Source: Hofstenia miamia
Taxonomy: Eukaryota > Xenacoelomorpha > Acoela
Direction: 5' to 3'
Length of the DNA: 64,000 nucleotides
Assembly: GCA_004352715.1 (NCBI GenBank)
Contig: SCFE01000109.1
Coordinates: 1,148,326-1,212,325, forward strand
Within the stretch, counting starts at the first letter, position 1. Each line of letters opens with the position of its first letter. The position numbers and the translations under genes are program-made. Below are positions 22,281-33,568 of this stretch, in pieces. Below the pieces are notes generated by a model that saw only the letters and a list, made by a program, of their open reading frames with translations, was not told where the DNA came from and made no database searches.

Positions 22281-24012
22281 TGTTCCTTATTCTTTTCCTT
22301 CAAAAAACTCTATATTAATGACATTCTCTTCAAACTTTACGTTCGTGATCTTAATCATACATATTTCTTCTATCTTCTATTTTTTTCAAATCCACAATGA
22401 CCAGTTCCACCAATTCTTCCTCCAAATTATTAATCTTTAAGTCCTATTGCCGAATTCTTCATTCGTCTTTTACACCTTTCTTTTAAATATCAGATTTTCT
22501 ACTTTTTGTTTAGAATTCTTTCACTGGATTTTTCCAATAAATTGCTCTAGGTTTCTACAATTTTGATGTATTTGATTTCCTAATATTCTCTCCTGCTATC
22601 AATGGCTAGCGATTCTTCGCTAAAGTTTTTTTTCTTCTAATAGCTTTTTCTATCGTGTAATATTTTCAAAACAACTACAAACCGGCTTCAGGTCGTCAAT
22701 AACAGGAATTAAGGTTTGTATATTTAGAGGCAGTTCAAGACTTTGCATGAAACTGTGTTCATTATATTAGCTATGAAGTGAGCAAGAGTAAAAATGTTCA
22801 TTTCTTATCCAGATGGTAAAGATTAATTAAGTGGTTAATTTTACTGTTTCTAGCAAGCATAAAAATGGTGACGCATGGCTCATGCTAAGGTCAAGAACAG
22901 TTTGAATTTGATATATAATATCCCTCACTTTAATGGTAAAAAATTTTAAATATTTGAAAATTCGGTAGAAAAGACGTGATGTTGTCTAATTACATTACAA
23001 CAGACCGTATTCATAAATTTTATTTTCGAGTTTTGACTGCAAACGCGTTAATATCGCCAAGAGCTTAAAAGTGTACAAAGAGTATTACTGAGGAAACTTT
23101 AGATGTCAAATAGGCCTGTTAGAGGAAGTCAATATTTTAGGCCATTTGGGAAAATGTGGTGTTGTCTTCATCATAGAGATAAAAAAGTTTCAATCACAAA
23201 ATCAGGTGTGATATATATATATATATGTTTTTTACAAAACCTCATGTCCGCGTTTCTAAACATAAATCTTTGAAATTTAGCAAGGTAGTGTCTCTTTAAT
23301 TTACCTATATCCATGGTAAATATATTTTAGTTCAAATGAATACTGCGGAAGCAATGGCCAAAAAATTGGTATTTTGGAGAAAAAGTACGATCCCCGCTAA
23401 ATTTCGGACAGTTTCCCTCCAAATGTAAGGTTTTTGCATTTTCCATAAAAAACGGAACAAAAATGTATATAATATACTAATTTATTTTTCATTTTTATAT
23501 TCTTAATAGTGTTTTGTGGATAATTTTTTGAATTCTATACTTCACAAATTTTTTTATTGATTGGTAAACAATCAGAATCACTAATGCATTCCAATCTAAT
23601 AAGTTGATAAAAATTAGTACAGCAGTTGATTAGTATATATGTTGTATAGATTATTCATACTTTTGCTTTGCTATTTTGAATATTTAAATGTAATCTTTAT
23701 GTAAAATTGCAAAAATTTCTAACATTTTTCTGTAGAAAGAAAATTATAATGAATGCTCTCAAAGAATTATTAAATGAAGTCAATGTAAAGGGGATGAATA
23801 GAAATTCTATATTAAATTTTTCATTTCAGCAAAGCGAGAGAGAAAATGTAGAAATTATTACAAAGCGATAGAATAAGATTTCCTAAAATAAATTGCAGAA
23901 TATATATATATATATATATATATTCACTACGAAGCATTCCATTAATAATATCTTTAAGTTATTCGTTTATCGACAAAGTTCTAAAGCTATTTCAAAAGAT
24001 GTGAAATTCACA
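22281..24012. other. AT-rich interval with (TA)n tracts
   Basis: The interval contains (AT)8 at about 23211-23226 and (TA)11 at 23901-23923. No gene is recognised. The 3' UTR of the minus-strand TPR gene should lie at the right end. Confidence 0.5.
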
Positions 24013-24930
24013 AATTTAAGTACGTTTGGCAACGCTGCTTAAGAGTTCCTTCGTACGTTGAATCATTTCTTCATTGTCTGGATCGCAAATAGTAATTATG
24101 CTTAAAGAACGTTCTGCTAGCTTTTTACTTAGCTTGTAATTCTCTAACTTGTACCAAATAATGCTTTCTTTTAGATAAACGGTTCCAACCTTTGTGTGTC
24201 GTTTCCCCAAAATTTCCTCATAAATTTGTCTTGCTTCGTGATATAGTTGCTGGGCACGTTCGTCGTCTTCATTGTTTGCATGTATATCAGCCTTTGCAGT
24301 TAATATATCTGCTTTTTCAACAGTTTTACTTTCATTTACACATAGTGCTTCTTCAAACTGCTGCAGAGCCAAATCCTCTTGACCAATTTCAAGCAATGCA
24401 TTTGCCAAGTTCATCAGCGCATCTCTTATTTTTTCATTATCGTCATAAAAAAATTGTTTACAAATCATTAATGCACTTTCGTAGTATCCAATTGCCGTCT
24501 TTTGGTCATTGTCATTTTGGTAGGATAATGCAAGACTTGTATATAGTGAAAGCATTTCAGGAATAGATGTGTCGTTCTCAATAAATGTTTTTGCGCGAAA
24601 TTCCGCTTTATGCATTAATTCCCTTATTGTTTGTAATTTGTTTATTTTTATTGTGTATTCTCCTAAAAATGCTGTGGTTTTTATTCCATCCAATCCACTT
24701 GATTTGTCGTTCCTGTCGAGTAAATCAGCTGCTGCGATTTTCCCCTGAATCGCTATCCAATTTTCTAAAAAATCTTTTATTTTGTTTTCTGCCCTATCTA
24801 GTCTATAGTCTTTAAGACACTTGGTGAGGATAAGTTTTTCTTCTTCATTCGACGTTTCAGCGTTTCGAACTTTAAGTTTGCAGAGATATTCTTTTGCTTC
24901 CTCGAAACCATTTTTGTGTTTAACCAAATT
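24013..24930 (-). CDS. TPR-repeat protein, terminal exon
   Basis: Tetratricopeptide repeats are helix pairs that bind peptide partners. The exon is an open frame of about 304 codons on the minus strand. It opens directly after a good acceptor (TTATTTCGTTTAG, AG at 24931-24932) and ends in TAA at 24016-24018. Residues 1-120 are charged and helical. About four TPR-like units follow, each with the W/L-x-x-L-G/A-x-x-Y and A-x-x-x-F/Y-x-x-A-L pattern: near LYTSLALSYQ, LMNLANALLEIGQ, ILTAKADIHANNED and VYLKESIIWYKLENY. The layout resembles kinesin-light-chain or nephrocystin-type TPR proteins, but nothing in this exon fixes the parent family. No Met start is needed if this is an internal or last exon. 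It has no lesions, and its CpG content is normal for the surrounding non-TE sequence. Confidence 0.82.
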
Positions 24931-25547
24931 CTAAACGAAATAATTTATTTACGGATAAAATAGCGTACAGAAATTAAATCGAAAAGGAAGTAACTTCGAA
25001 TGGACAATAGATCGAAAGTGAAATTAGTTAAAAATGAAAACACTATAGAGTTTTAAGTATAGTGTATTCAATAATGAGAAACAACAGCGCAATACGCAAA
25101 TAGTTGAACTTCTCGTAGTTACACAAACTCGCTGCATAGAAAAAAAGAAACGTTAAAATTTACAAAGCAAAGTATAGAATATTGAAGTATATTGTATGCA
25201 ACCGTTTGTCATGTTTAATCTATGCAAGGCTCCGCTAAAATCAATTATACAAATTTCAAAATGAAATTATTTTCTATATATATACACACTGTATTATATA
25301 TATATAAAGTGCACGCCCTATTTTTTTACTTGGAACCCGTTTTGGCTCAAACTAACCCCAAAATGATAGAAAACCATAGTGCATTACCTCTAAACAGTTT
25401 CAGTTCAAACAAAGATTTATTTTTTAGAAAAATCAAATAAAAGATTTATTTTCATAGATACAAAAATATGTAGACACTCCAATTTCTAAAACAAAATAAG
25501 AAATTTAAATTTAAAATTTTCTTATTTAAATATCAAAATCCAATCAT
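24931..25547. other. Probable intron of the TPR gene and mariner flank
   Basis: I cannot identify an upstream coding exon of the TPR gene here. Short (TA) runs occur near 25278-25307. The left end of the Tc1-like element probably lies near 25470. Confidence 0.4.
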
Positions 25548-26520
25548 TTAATATGTAGTTTCTCCTCCTTTAGCTTTAATAACTGCTAAACAGCGATATT
25601 TCATAGATTTTATCAATGTGATCAGATATTTCTGGTCAATTTTGCTCCACTCAGCTAGTAATTCTTTCTTTAAATCTTCCACGTTATCAAATTGCCTTCC
25701 TCCTTTATAAACTTGACGGCTTAGGTATCCCTAGAGGTTCTCAATGGCATTTAAGTCCGGAGACCTTGATGGCCACTCCATTAAATCAATATTTTGTTCC
25801 GAAATCCATGACTTTGTTTCTTTAGAATTATGACTTGTTGCCGAATCATGTTGTAAAACAAATTCTATACCATGGTGAAGATGCGCAAACGGAAGCAGAT
25901 ATTCAGAAAGTCTATCAATGTACTTACTTGAATTCTGTTTGCCTTCTACAAAGACTATTTCCGTTTTCCTTTTGAACTAAAGCCAGCCCAAATCATGAAT
26001 CCACCACCTCCGAATTGCCGCTTGGAGAATATTTCTTTTTCCTTACGTAGATCCCTCCAATAGTATTGTAGACCATCAGGGCCGTCTAAGTTGAATTTTT
26101 TTCATCCGTAAAGATCGTTTTTTCCCAATTTTGGCTACCAAAGTCAACCATTTCTTCTGCCCAGTTTAGGCGGTTATTCTTGTGCCATTTGGTGAGCTTT
26201 GGTTTTCCGTTTAGTTTTTCATAAGACAAAATATCACTATTCTGTAACTCCCTTTGTGCTGTACGTACACTGCCTGATAAACCAAGCTCATAATGCAACT
26301 TTTTTGCCGACTTTTTACCCTTACAAGCCTTGCGTATAAGGCTTAACATTTTAGGTCTTCCGGTAGCCTTTTTCTTCACATACGTTTCAGGATCACGTAA
26401 ATACCTATATATTACCTCTCTAGATCTATTCAGCTCTTTAGCGATCTCAGATACTCCACAATTGCGTTTTTAAGGCTTCGATTTGTTCTTTTTCATATTC
26501 ACTAAGGGATTTTATTCTAC
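25548..26520 (-). pseudogene. Tc1-like transposase (DD34E), inactivated
   Basis: The N-terminus near 26520 reads LSEYEKEQIEALK, with a frame change just after. Then come the HTH (CGVSEIAKELNRSREVIYRY), a GRP-like basic motif (KATGRPKML) and a second HTH. The first catalytic Asp is present in IFTDEK. Directly after it, a one-base loss in an A run (near 26096-26102) shifts the frame into a stop; the other frame resumes NLDGPDGLQYYW. Further stops occur near 25982-25990 and at the Trp position of NLWG (now TAG). The second Asp (LQHDSATSH) and the Glu (LNAIENL) remain, with 34 residues between them. It ends GGETTY-TAA at 25548. Degenerate termini GTAGACACTCC (25472) and GCAGATACACAC (minus strand, near 26668) may be the inverted repeats. 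Confidence 0.87.
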
Positions 26521-26735
26521 TAATGATTTTGCCCGAAATTCAATACGAAAACACTCGTCCCAAGTTAGAGAAAGAACTTATATTAGGTAAATTAAATAAT
26601 ATTTAAAAAAGAACCATTATAAATATGAAAAAACAAGAGTTTTTTAAACCTAATGTGTGTATCTGCAAACTTATGACACGTGTCATTTTCCAACATTTGT
26701 ATGGAAAGTACTCCTTAAAATTATTTGTTTGAATT

Positions 26736-27735
26736 NNNNNNNNNNNNNNNNNNNNNNNNNNNNNNNNNNNNNNNNNNNNNNNNNNNNNNNNNNNNNNNNN
26801 NNNNNNNNNNNNNNNNNNNNNNNNNNNNNNNNNNNNNNNNNNNNNNNNNNNNNNNNNNNNNNNNNNNNNNNNNNNNNNNNNNNNNNNNNNNNNNNNNNNN
26901 NNNNNNNNNNNNNNNNNNNNNNNNNNNNNNNNNNNNNNNNNNNNNNNNNNNNNNNNNNNNNNNNNNNNNNNNNNNNNNNNNNNNNNNNNNNNNNNNNNNN
27001 NNNNNNNNNNNNNNNNNNNNNNNNNNNNNNNNNNNNNNNNNNNNNNNNNNNNNNNNNNNNNNNNNNNNNNNNNNNNNNNNNNNNNNNNNNNNNNNNNNNN
27101 NNNNNNNNNNNNNNNNNNNNNNNNNNNNNNNNNNNNNNNNNNNNNNNNNNNNNNNNNNNNNNNNNNNNNNNNNNNNNNNNNNNNNNNNNNNNNNNNNNNN
27201 NNNNNNNNNNNNNNNNNNNNNNNNNNNNNNNNNNNNNNNNNNNNNNNNNNNNNNNNNNNNNNNNNNNNNNNNNNNNNNNNNNNNNNNNNNNNNNNNNNNN
27301 NNNNNNNNNNNNNNNNNNNNNNNNNNNNNNNNNNNNNNNNNNNNNNNNNNNNNNNNNNNNNNNNNNNNNNNNNNNNNNNNNNNNNNNNNNNNNNNNNNNN
27401 NNNNNNNNNNNNNNNNNNNNNNNNNNNNNNNNNNNNNNNNNNNNNNNNNNNNNNNNNNNNNNNNNNNNNNNNNNNNNNNNNNNNNNNNNNNNNNNNNNNN
27501 NNNNNNNNNNNNNNNNNNNNNNNNNNNNNNNNNNNNNNNNNNNNNNNNNNNNNNNNNNNNNNNNNNNNNNNNNNNNNNNNNNNNNNNNNNNNNNNNNNNN
27601 NNNNNNNNNNNNNNNNNNNNNNNNNNNNNNNNNNNNNNNNNNNNNNNNNNNNNNNNNNNNNNNNNNNNNNNNNNNNNNNNNNNNNNNNNNNNNNNNNNNN
27701 NNNNNNNNNNNNNNNNNNNNNNNNNNNNNNNNNNN
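26736..27735. other. Assembly gap, 1000 N
   Basis: The run is exactly 1000 N, probably a nominal gap size. Open frames across it are meaningless. Confidence 0.99.
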
Positions 27736-27737
27736 TA

Positions 27738-28611
27738 GATCAGAGCATAGCTATAGATCTCTTCCAACAGACAAAAACAGCGGAAATGCTGCAACAGACC
27801 GAAGGATTAGAAAAAGCCATGACACTATTCATTAAATGCAGCATGACACAACGCCAGGAACACTTAGAGGAAATTCAAAAAGTCTGGATGAACATGAAAC
27901 TGCAAAAGAAAACGGAGGAATCATGGCCCGAAATAAGAATAGAAGCACCAGCATGAAAATACCACAAAACGGTGGAAATGGTACTATCGGAAATCAACAG
28001 AGCATATGAATTAAATACAAAGAAAGACTTCCACAAATTGATATTGGAGGAGAAGAACGCGCCAGAGATCAGATATAGAACGTCCACATGGTTGCTAGTG
28101 ATATGGCTCACGGAAGAAAAAGACCTCAGGCTACCCGTAACCAGAAACCAAAGGGTGAAACTTACGAAAGCAAAGAAGTTTGAAATCGCGTTATCACNCA
28201 CAAACAAAAAATTGGATATTAAAAGGCCACGTTGAAAAGACAGAATCGCCGAATAAAAACGAGAAACCAATGCAGACGATAGAAAAATTAATAAGTAGGC
28301 TGATAACAAAACACCACCCAACGGGAAGAATATCAATAGTGGAGCTCACAAACATAACAGGAATATGCCCGAGTGAAATACAAATATTCGAAGAGCTGAT
28401 GTGAAAGTACATGTGGGGTGCAACTTCAGAAACAAGATTGAAACAACTCCCCAACCAGCCATGGATAACCACAAGAAAAATAATTAAACGAAAACTAGCC
28501 GACACAAAAGATATAACAAAACTAATCGAAGAGAAAAACATACAACGAGTGATAAATGAAAACATGAAACGCACATCAGAGATAGCCCGAGATGCACTTT
28601 TACGAAAATAA
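27738..28611 (+). pseudogene. Post-integrase ORF (ORF3) of gypsy copy B, partial
   Basis: This segment between two gaps encodes a protein related to ORF3 in copies A and C. Conserved blocks are EEIQKVWMNMK, a VEMVLSEI helix, FHKLILEEKNAPEI, WLLVIWLTEEKDLRLP, LTKAKKFEIA, KNWILKGH, EKPMQTIEKLISRLI and KYMWGAT. Two in-frame TGA codons interrupt it (after EAPA near 27954, and before KYMWGAT near 28402). A frame change coincides with the single N at 28198, so that one may be an assembly join. Unlike copies A and D, this segment is rich in CG dinucleotides. No domain is recognised. The product is unknown, and it is predicted soluble, helical and basic. Confidence 0.7.
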
Positions 28612-28740
28612 TTAGAAGGGCCGAGATGCTGAAGAAAGGTGGAATAACGACACCAGTGGAAATATGTGAAATGGTGACGAAATCACAACAAGAAAATATC
28701 AACGAAGAACAACTGCTAACTTCATCACAATTACTACTAT

Positions 28741-29740
28741 NNNNNNNNNNNNNNNNNNNNNNNNNNNNNNNNNNNNNNNNNNNNNNNNNNNNNNNNNNNN
28801 NNNNNNNNNNNNNNNNNNNNNNNNNNNNNNNNNNNNNNNNNNNNNNNNNNNNNNNNNNNNNNNNNNNNNNNNNNNNNNNNNNNNNNNNNNNNNNNNNNNN
28901 NNNNNNNNNNNNNNNNNNNNNNNNNNNNNNNNNNNNNNNNNNNNNNNNNNNNNNNNNNNNNNNNNNNNNNNNNNNNNNNNNNNNNNNNNNNNNNNNNNNN
29001 NNNNNNNNNNNNNNNNNNNNNNNNNNNNNNNNNNNNNNNNNNNNNNNNNNNNNNNNNNNNNNNNNNNNNNNNNNNNNNNNNNNNNNNNNNNNNNNNNNNN
29101 NNNNNNNNNNNNNNNNNNNNNNNNNNNNNNNNNNNNNNNNNNNNNNNNNNNNNNNNNNNNNNNNNNNNNNNNNNNNNNNNNNNNNNNNNNNNNNNNNNNN
29201 NNNNNNNNNNNNNNNNNNNNNNNNNNNNNNNNNNNNNNNNNNNNNNNNNNNNNNNNNNNNNNNNNNNNNNNNNNNNNNNNNNNNNNNNNNNNNNNNNNNN
29301 NNNNNNNNNNNNNNNNNNNNNNNNNNNNNNNNNNNNNNNNNNNNNNNNNNNNNNNNNNNNNNNNNNNNNNNNNNNNNNNNNNNNNNNNNNNNNNNNNNNN
29401 NNNNNNNNNNNNNNNNNNNNNNNNNNNNNNNNNNNNNNNNNNNNNNNNNNNNNNNNNNNNNNNNNNNNNNNNNNNNNNNNNNNNNNNNNNNNNNNNNNNN
29501 NNNNNNNNNNNNNNNNNNNNNNNNNNNNNNNNNNNNNNNNNNNNNNNNNNNNNNNNNNNNNNNNNNNNNNNNNNNNNNNNNNNNNNNNNNNNNNNNNNNN
29601 NNNNNNNNNNNNNNNNNNNNNNNNNNNNNNNNNNNNNNNNNNNNNNNNNNNNNNNNNNNNNNNNNNNNNNNNNNNNNNNNNNNNNNNNNNNNNNNNNNNN
29701 NNNNNNNNNNNNNNNNNNNNNNNNNNNNNNNNNNNNNNNN
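28741..29740. other. Assembly gap, 1000 N
   Basis: The run is exactly 1000 N, bordered on the right by an (AT)n tract at 29741-29759. Confidence 0.99.
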
Positions 29741-29765
29741 ATATATATATATATATATACATTGC

Positions 29766-30170
29766 AAAAATCAACAGTCCTAGCAGTGGGTCTTGTGGAA
29801 CCCCTCTGTATAAATTTACTTGAACTCTTTGATATTGGTTACTTAAATAGCTTCGAATTAATTCCTTACTATTAGTTTCAAAGCCAATGTGTTCTAATTT
29901 TTTCAAAAGAATGTTGTGATGAATTGAATTGAATGCGTTAGAAAAATCTCAGCAAGCTATTCCTAAAAATTCACAATTGTAGAAAGAAAATGTCCATTTT
30001 GGCAGCATAAAGCATGAGCATCAGATGTTGAATGCAATTTCCAGAATCCAAATTGCGTATTTGATGAAATATTATTTTTTTGAAAGAAAAATATTAATTT
30101 GCTGAAAAAGCAATTCTTTTTTTTACTAAAGGGAGGGTGATTGATATTGGTCGACAACTGCTCTAACATT
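29766..30170 (-). pseudogene. LINE reverse transcriptase fragment
   Basis: Minus-strand frames give, in order, NTQFGFWKLHSTSDA, a DFSNAFNSIHHNILL segment, KKLEHIGF, LIRSYLSNQYQRVQVN and GVPQDPLLGLLIF. These match successive motifs of a non-LTR RT (the QFGF-R/K-x-x-x-S-T motif, the D-x-x-K-A-F-D motif and the GVPQGS-x-L-GP-L-L-F motif). The last motif has GS replaced by DP and lost residues, and there is a frame change near 29960. The fragment ends at the (AT)n tract beside a gap. Confidence 0.85.
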
Positions 30171-30761
30171 TAAAGGATTGTCCTTTTGTAACAGGGTGTT
30201 AAATTTGCTAACTCTACCTGCTTTGGAAAGGAGTTTGCTTTAATGCATTAGTTAATTGTAAAATTAAAAGCAAATTCTTTAATGAACGCAAGAATTTTTA
30301 GTATTAAGATTTGCAATTGCTTTGAGAATTTGCAATTGCCTCAAGAGAATTTCTGTGATTTCTTGATTGCAGAGGGATATAATCAATCCTGTAGTTTCCT
30401 AGATGAATAAATTCATTGTTAAATTTTTTTGCAGTATCATCACTTTTAATAATCACTGGTTAGTAATGAAATTTACGATTTTTTCCGAATTTGAAAGTAA
30501 AGCACAATTTTGAAACATTAAGCCTTGTCACCCCACGCATTTGCAAAAAAAGTTTCATGATCTTATAAAAACTTCTTAAACGCTTATAGCTCAAAGCTAT
30601 TCAAGTTGTGGTCAATAAAAGAAACCACATGATAAAGGAGTTTCCTCTTTTTTCACTCTAAATTCACGCGCTGGCTTTCTCCCATCAAGGCGTGCCTTGC
30701 ACATATCAAAAAACCGTCAAAATTGTTGCTTCAATGGGCTCAAAACATTCTAAATACATGA
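30171..30761. other. No recognisable gene
   Basis: AT-rich sequence; I see nothing supportable before the gap at 30762. Confidence 0.4.
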
Positions 30762-31761
30762 NNNNNNNNNNNNNNNNNNNNNNNNNNNNNNNNNNNNNNN
30801 NNNNNNNNNNNNNNNNNNNNNNNNNNNNNNNNNNNNNNNNNNNNNNNNNNNNNNNNNNNNNNNNNNNNNNNNNNNNNNNNNNNNNNNNNNNNNNNNNNNN
30901 NNNNNNNNNNNNNNNNNNNNNNNNNNNNNNNNNNNNNNNNNNNNNNNNNNNNNNNNNNNNNNNNNNNNNNNNNNNNNNNNNNNNNNNNNNNNNNNNNNNN
31001 NNNNNNNNNNNNNNNNNNNNNNNNNNNNNNNNNNNNNNNNNNNNNNNNNNNNNNNNNNNNNNNNNNNNNNNNNNNNNNNNNNNNNNNNNNNNNNNNNNNN
31101 NNNNNNNNNNNNNNNNNNNNNNNNNNNNNNNNNNNNNNNNNNNNNNNNNNNNNNNNNNNNNNNNNNNNNNNNNNNNNNNNNNNNNNNNNNNNNNNNNNNN
31201 NNNNNNNNNNNNNNNNNNNNNNNNNNNNNNNNNNNNNNNNNNNNNNNNNNNNNNNNNNNNNNNNNNNNNNNNNNNNNNNNNNNNNNNNNNNNNNNNNNNN
31301 NNNNNNNNNNNNNNNNNNNNNNNNNNNNNNNNNNNNNNNNNNNNNNNNNNNNNNNNNNNNNNNNNNNNNNNNNNNNNNNNNNNNNNNNNNNNNNNNNNNN
31401 NNNNNNNNNNNNNNNNNNNNNNNNNNNNNNNNNNNNNNNNNNNNNNNNNNNNNNNNNNNNNNNNNNNNNNNNNNNNNNNNNNNNNNNNNNNNNNNNNNNN
31501 NNNNNNNNNNNNNNNNNNNNNNNNNNNNNNNNNNNNNNNNNNNNNNNNNNNNNNNNNNNNNNNNNNNNNNNNNNNNNNNNNNNNNNNNNNNNNNNNNNNN
31601 NNNNNNNNNNNNNNNNNNNNNNNNNNNNNNNNNNNNNNNNNNNNNNNNNNNNNNNNNNNNNNNNNNNNNNNNNNNNNNNNNNNNNNNNNNNNNNNNNNNN
31701 NNNNNNNNNNNNNNNNNNNNNNNNNNNNNNNNNNNNNNNNNNNNNNNNNNNNNNNNNNNNN
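30762..31761. other. Assembly gap, 1000 N
   Basis: The run is exactly 1000 N. Confidence 0.99.
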
Positions 31762-31953
31762 CTCATTACTAAAATTGGTGAAATAGTCAAAGTTTGAAGC
31801 AGTTTTCAGGAAATCATCGAATCTTTCACCCAGTTGAACAATAATTGCATCTAGGATCTCAATACATATCCTCTTAGTTTCCACTAAATTTTGGGAACCT
31901 CTGATTTCAGAGCAGTAGCCATCAAAATTTATGTAATTCTTCATATAATGCAT
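31762..31953 (-). pseudogene. hAT-like transposase C-terminal fragment (possible)
   Basis: A 64-codon minus-strand frame enters the gap at 31761. It contains CIEILDAIIVQLGERFDDF, followed by a Phe-containing stretch (NFDYFTNF). The pattern of an acidic or aromatic residue, I-x-x-x-I-x-Q-L-x-x-R-F and a later F-x-x-x resembles the region before the dimerisation domain of hAT and hAT-derived zinc-finger proteins. The evidence is thin because most of the sequence is missing. Confidence 0.35.
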
Positions 31954-31993
31954 GTGAGGGGTTCACAATGTTATCAAAAATATTTTCAAAATT

Positions 31994-32863
31994 NNNNNNN
32001 NNNNNNNNNNNNNNNNNNNNNNNNNNNNNNNNNNNNNNNNNNNNNNNNNNNNNNNNNNNNNNNNNNNNNNNNNNNNNNNNNNNNNNNNNNNNNNNNNNNN
32101 NNNNNNNNNNNNNNNNNNNNNNNNNNNNNNNNNNNNNNNNNNNNNNNNNNNNNNNNNNNNNNNNNNNNNNNNNNNNNNNNNNNNNNNNNNNNNNNNNNNN
32201 NNNNNNNNNNNNNNNNNNNNNNNNNNNNNNNNNNNNNNNNNNNNNNNNNNNNNNNNNNNNNNNNNNNNNNNNNNNNNNNNNNNNNNNNNNNNNNNNNNNN
32301 NNNNNNNNNNNNNNNNNNNNNNNNNNNNNNNNNNNNNNNNNNNNNNNNNNNNNNNNNNNNNNNNNNNNNNNNNNNNNNNNNNNNNNNNNNNNNNNNNNNN
32401 NNNNNNNNNNNNNNNNNNNNNNNNNNNNNNNNNNNNNNNNNNNNNNNNNNNNNNNNNNNNNNNNNNNNNNNNNNNNNNNNNNNNNNNNNNNNNNNNNNNN
32501 NNNNNNNNNNNNNNNNNNNNNNNNNNNNNNNNNNNNNNNNNNNNNNNNNNNNNNNNNNNNNNNNNNNNNNNNNNNNNNNNNNNNNNNNNNNNNNNNNNNN
32601 NNNNNNNNNNNNNNNNNNNNNNNNNNNNNNNNNNNNNNNNNNNNNNNNNNNNNNNNNNNNNNNNNNNNNNNNNNNNNNNNNNNNNNNNNNNNNNNNNNNN
32701 NNNNNNNNNNNNNNNNNNNNNNNNNNNNNNNNNNNNNNNNNNNNNNNNNNNNNNNNNNNNNNNNNNNNNNNNNNNNNNNNNNNNNNNNNNNNNNNNNNNN
32801 NNNNNNNNNNNNNNNNNNNNNNNNNNNNNNNNNNNNNNNNNNNNNNNNNNNNNNNNNNNNNNN
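31994..32863. other. Assembly gap, 870 N
   Basis: The run of N is 870 bases long. Confidence 0.99.
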
Positions 32864-33141
32864 TTGGTCAAGAAGGAGGGGAGCTGTCTTGTGGAGATCA
32901 GCTTTGGGCAGTGGCCCATGGAAGAACTGAAGAGGAAACATCATACAGCTCTGTCACCTAAACAGTGATAGTCAATGCTCAATTATTTAATTAACATAGC
33001 TAGTTAATAAGAGAGAAAGGTCTGATGGTTCAACAACTTGGTAACACCTCACCCGCAATTTACCGAGTACTCATTATCAGTAGTTAGACACGGCGTAATA
33101 AGCTAGGTGGAGGATGTTACATGTAAAAATATTCCTACACA

Positions 33142-33568
33142 TTGCCTCTCAGTCAACACTCAACTTCTCATAGACACATGCATTCATGCCCAAATGCAAT
33201 CAATATAAATCTGCCCTGCCTCTCCTATGTGTCAGACCTTCATGTAAGTTTTACTTTCTCTCAGAGCATAGCCACTTTGCAGGAAATTGGTGAAGTCTGG
33301 ACAAACCTGAAAGCAGACTACTGTCAAGACACAGAATGGCCTACTGTCAACATCTGCAGCCCAAACTCTCATTATAACAGATCAGTCAAAAAGGTCTTGG
33401 CTGAATTATTACTCTCACATGACATGCAGGATCACCAGAACTTTTCAGACAAGCTATTCCCAGAGAAATTCATGCCAGCAATTCTATTGTGCAGAGCCAT
33501 GTGGATACTGGTCACCTTCCTTACATGTGACCCGCAGATCCAACTTCCTCTGGACAATAGTAAGTTCA
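33142..33568 (+). pseudogene. ORF3 of copy C, N-terminal part
   Basis: Similarity to copy B starts around 33264. Aligned blocks are LQEIGEVWTNLK (B: LEEIQKVWMNMK), EWP-x-x-x-I, a VKKVLAEL helix, FSDKLFPEKFMPAI, WILVTFLTCD and LPLDN. The alignment continues after the nested element: the KKLAKQ sequence at 44053 corresponds to VKLTKA in copy B. The frame is open from 33142, but the first 40 codons have no counterpart. No function is assignable. Confidence 0.7.

Noticed and set aside
26657-32961. Very long open frames on both strands across 26.7-33 kb, and similar ones at 58.5 and 62 kb
   Set aside because: They consist almost entirely of translated Ns from assembly gaps.
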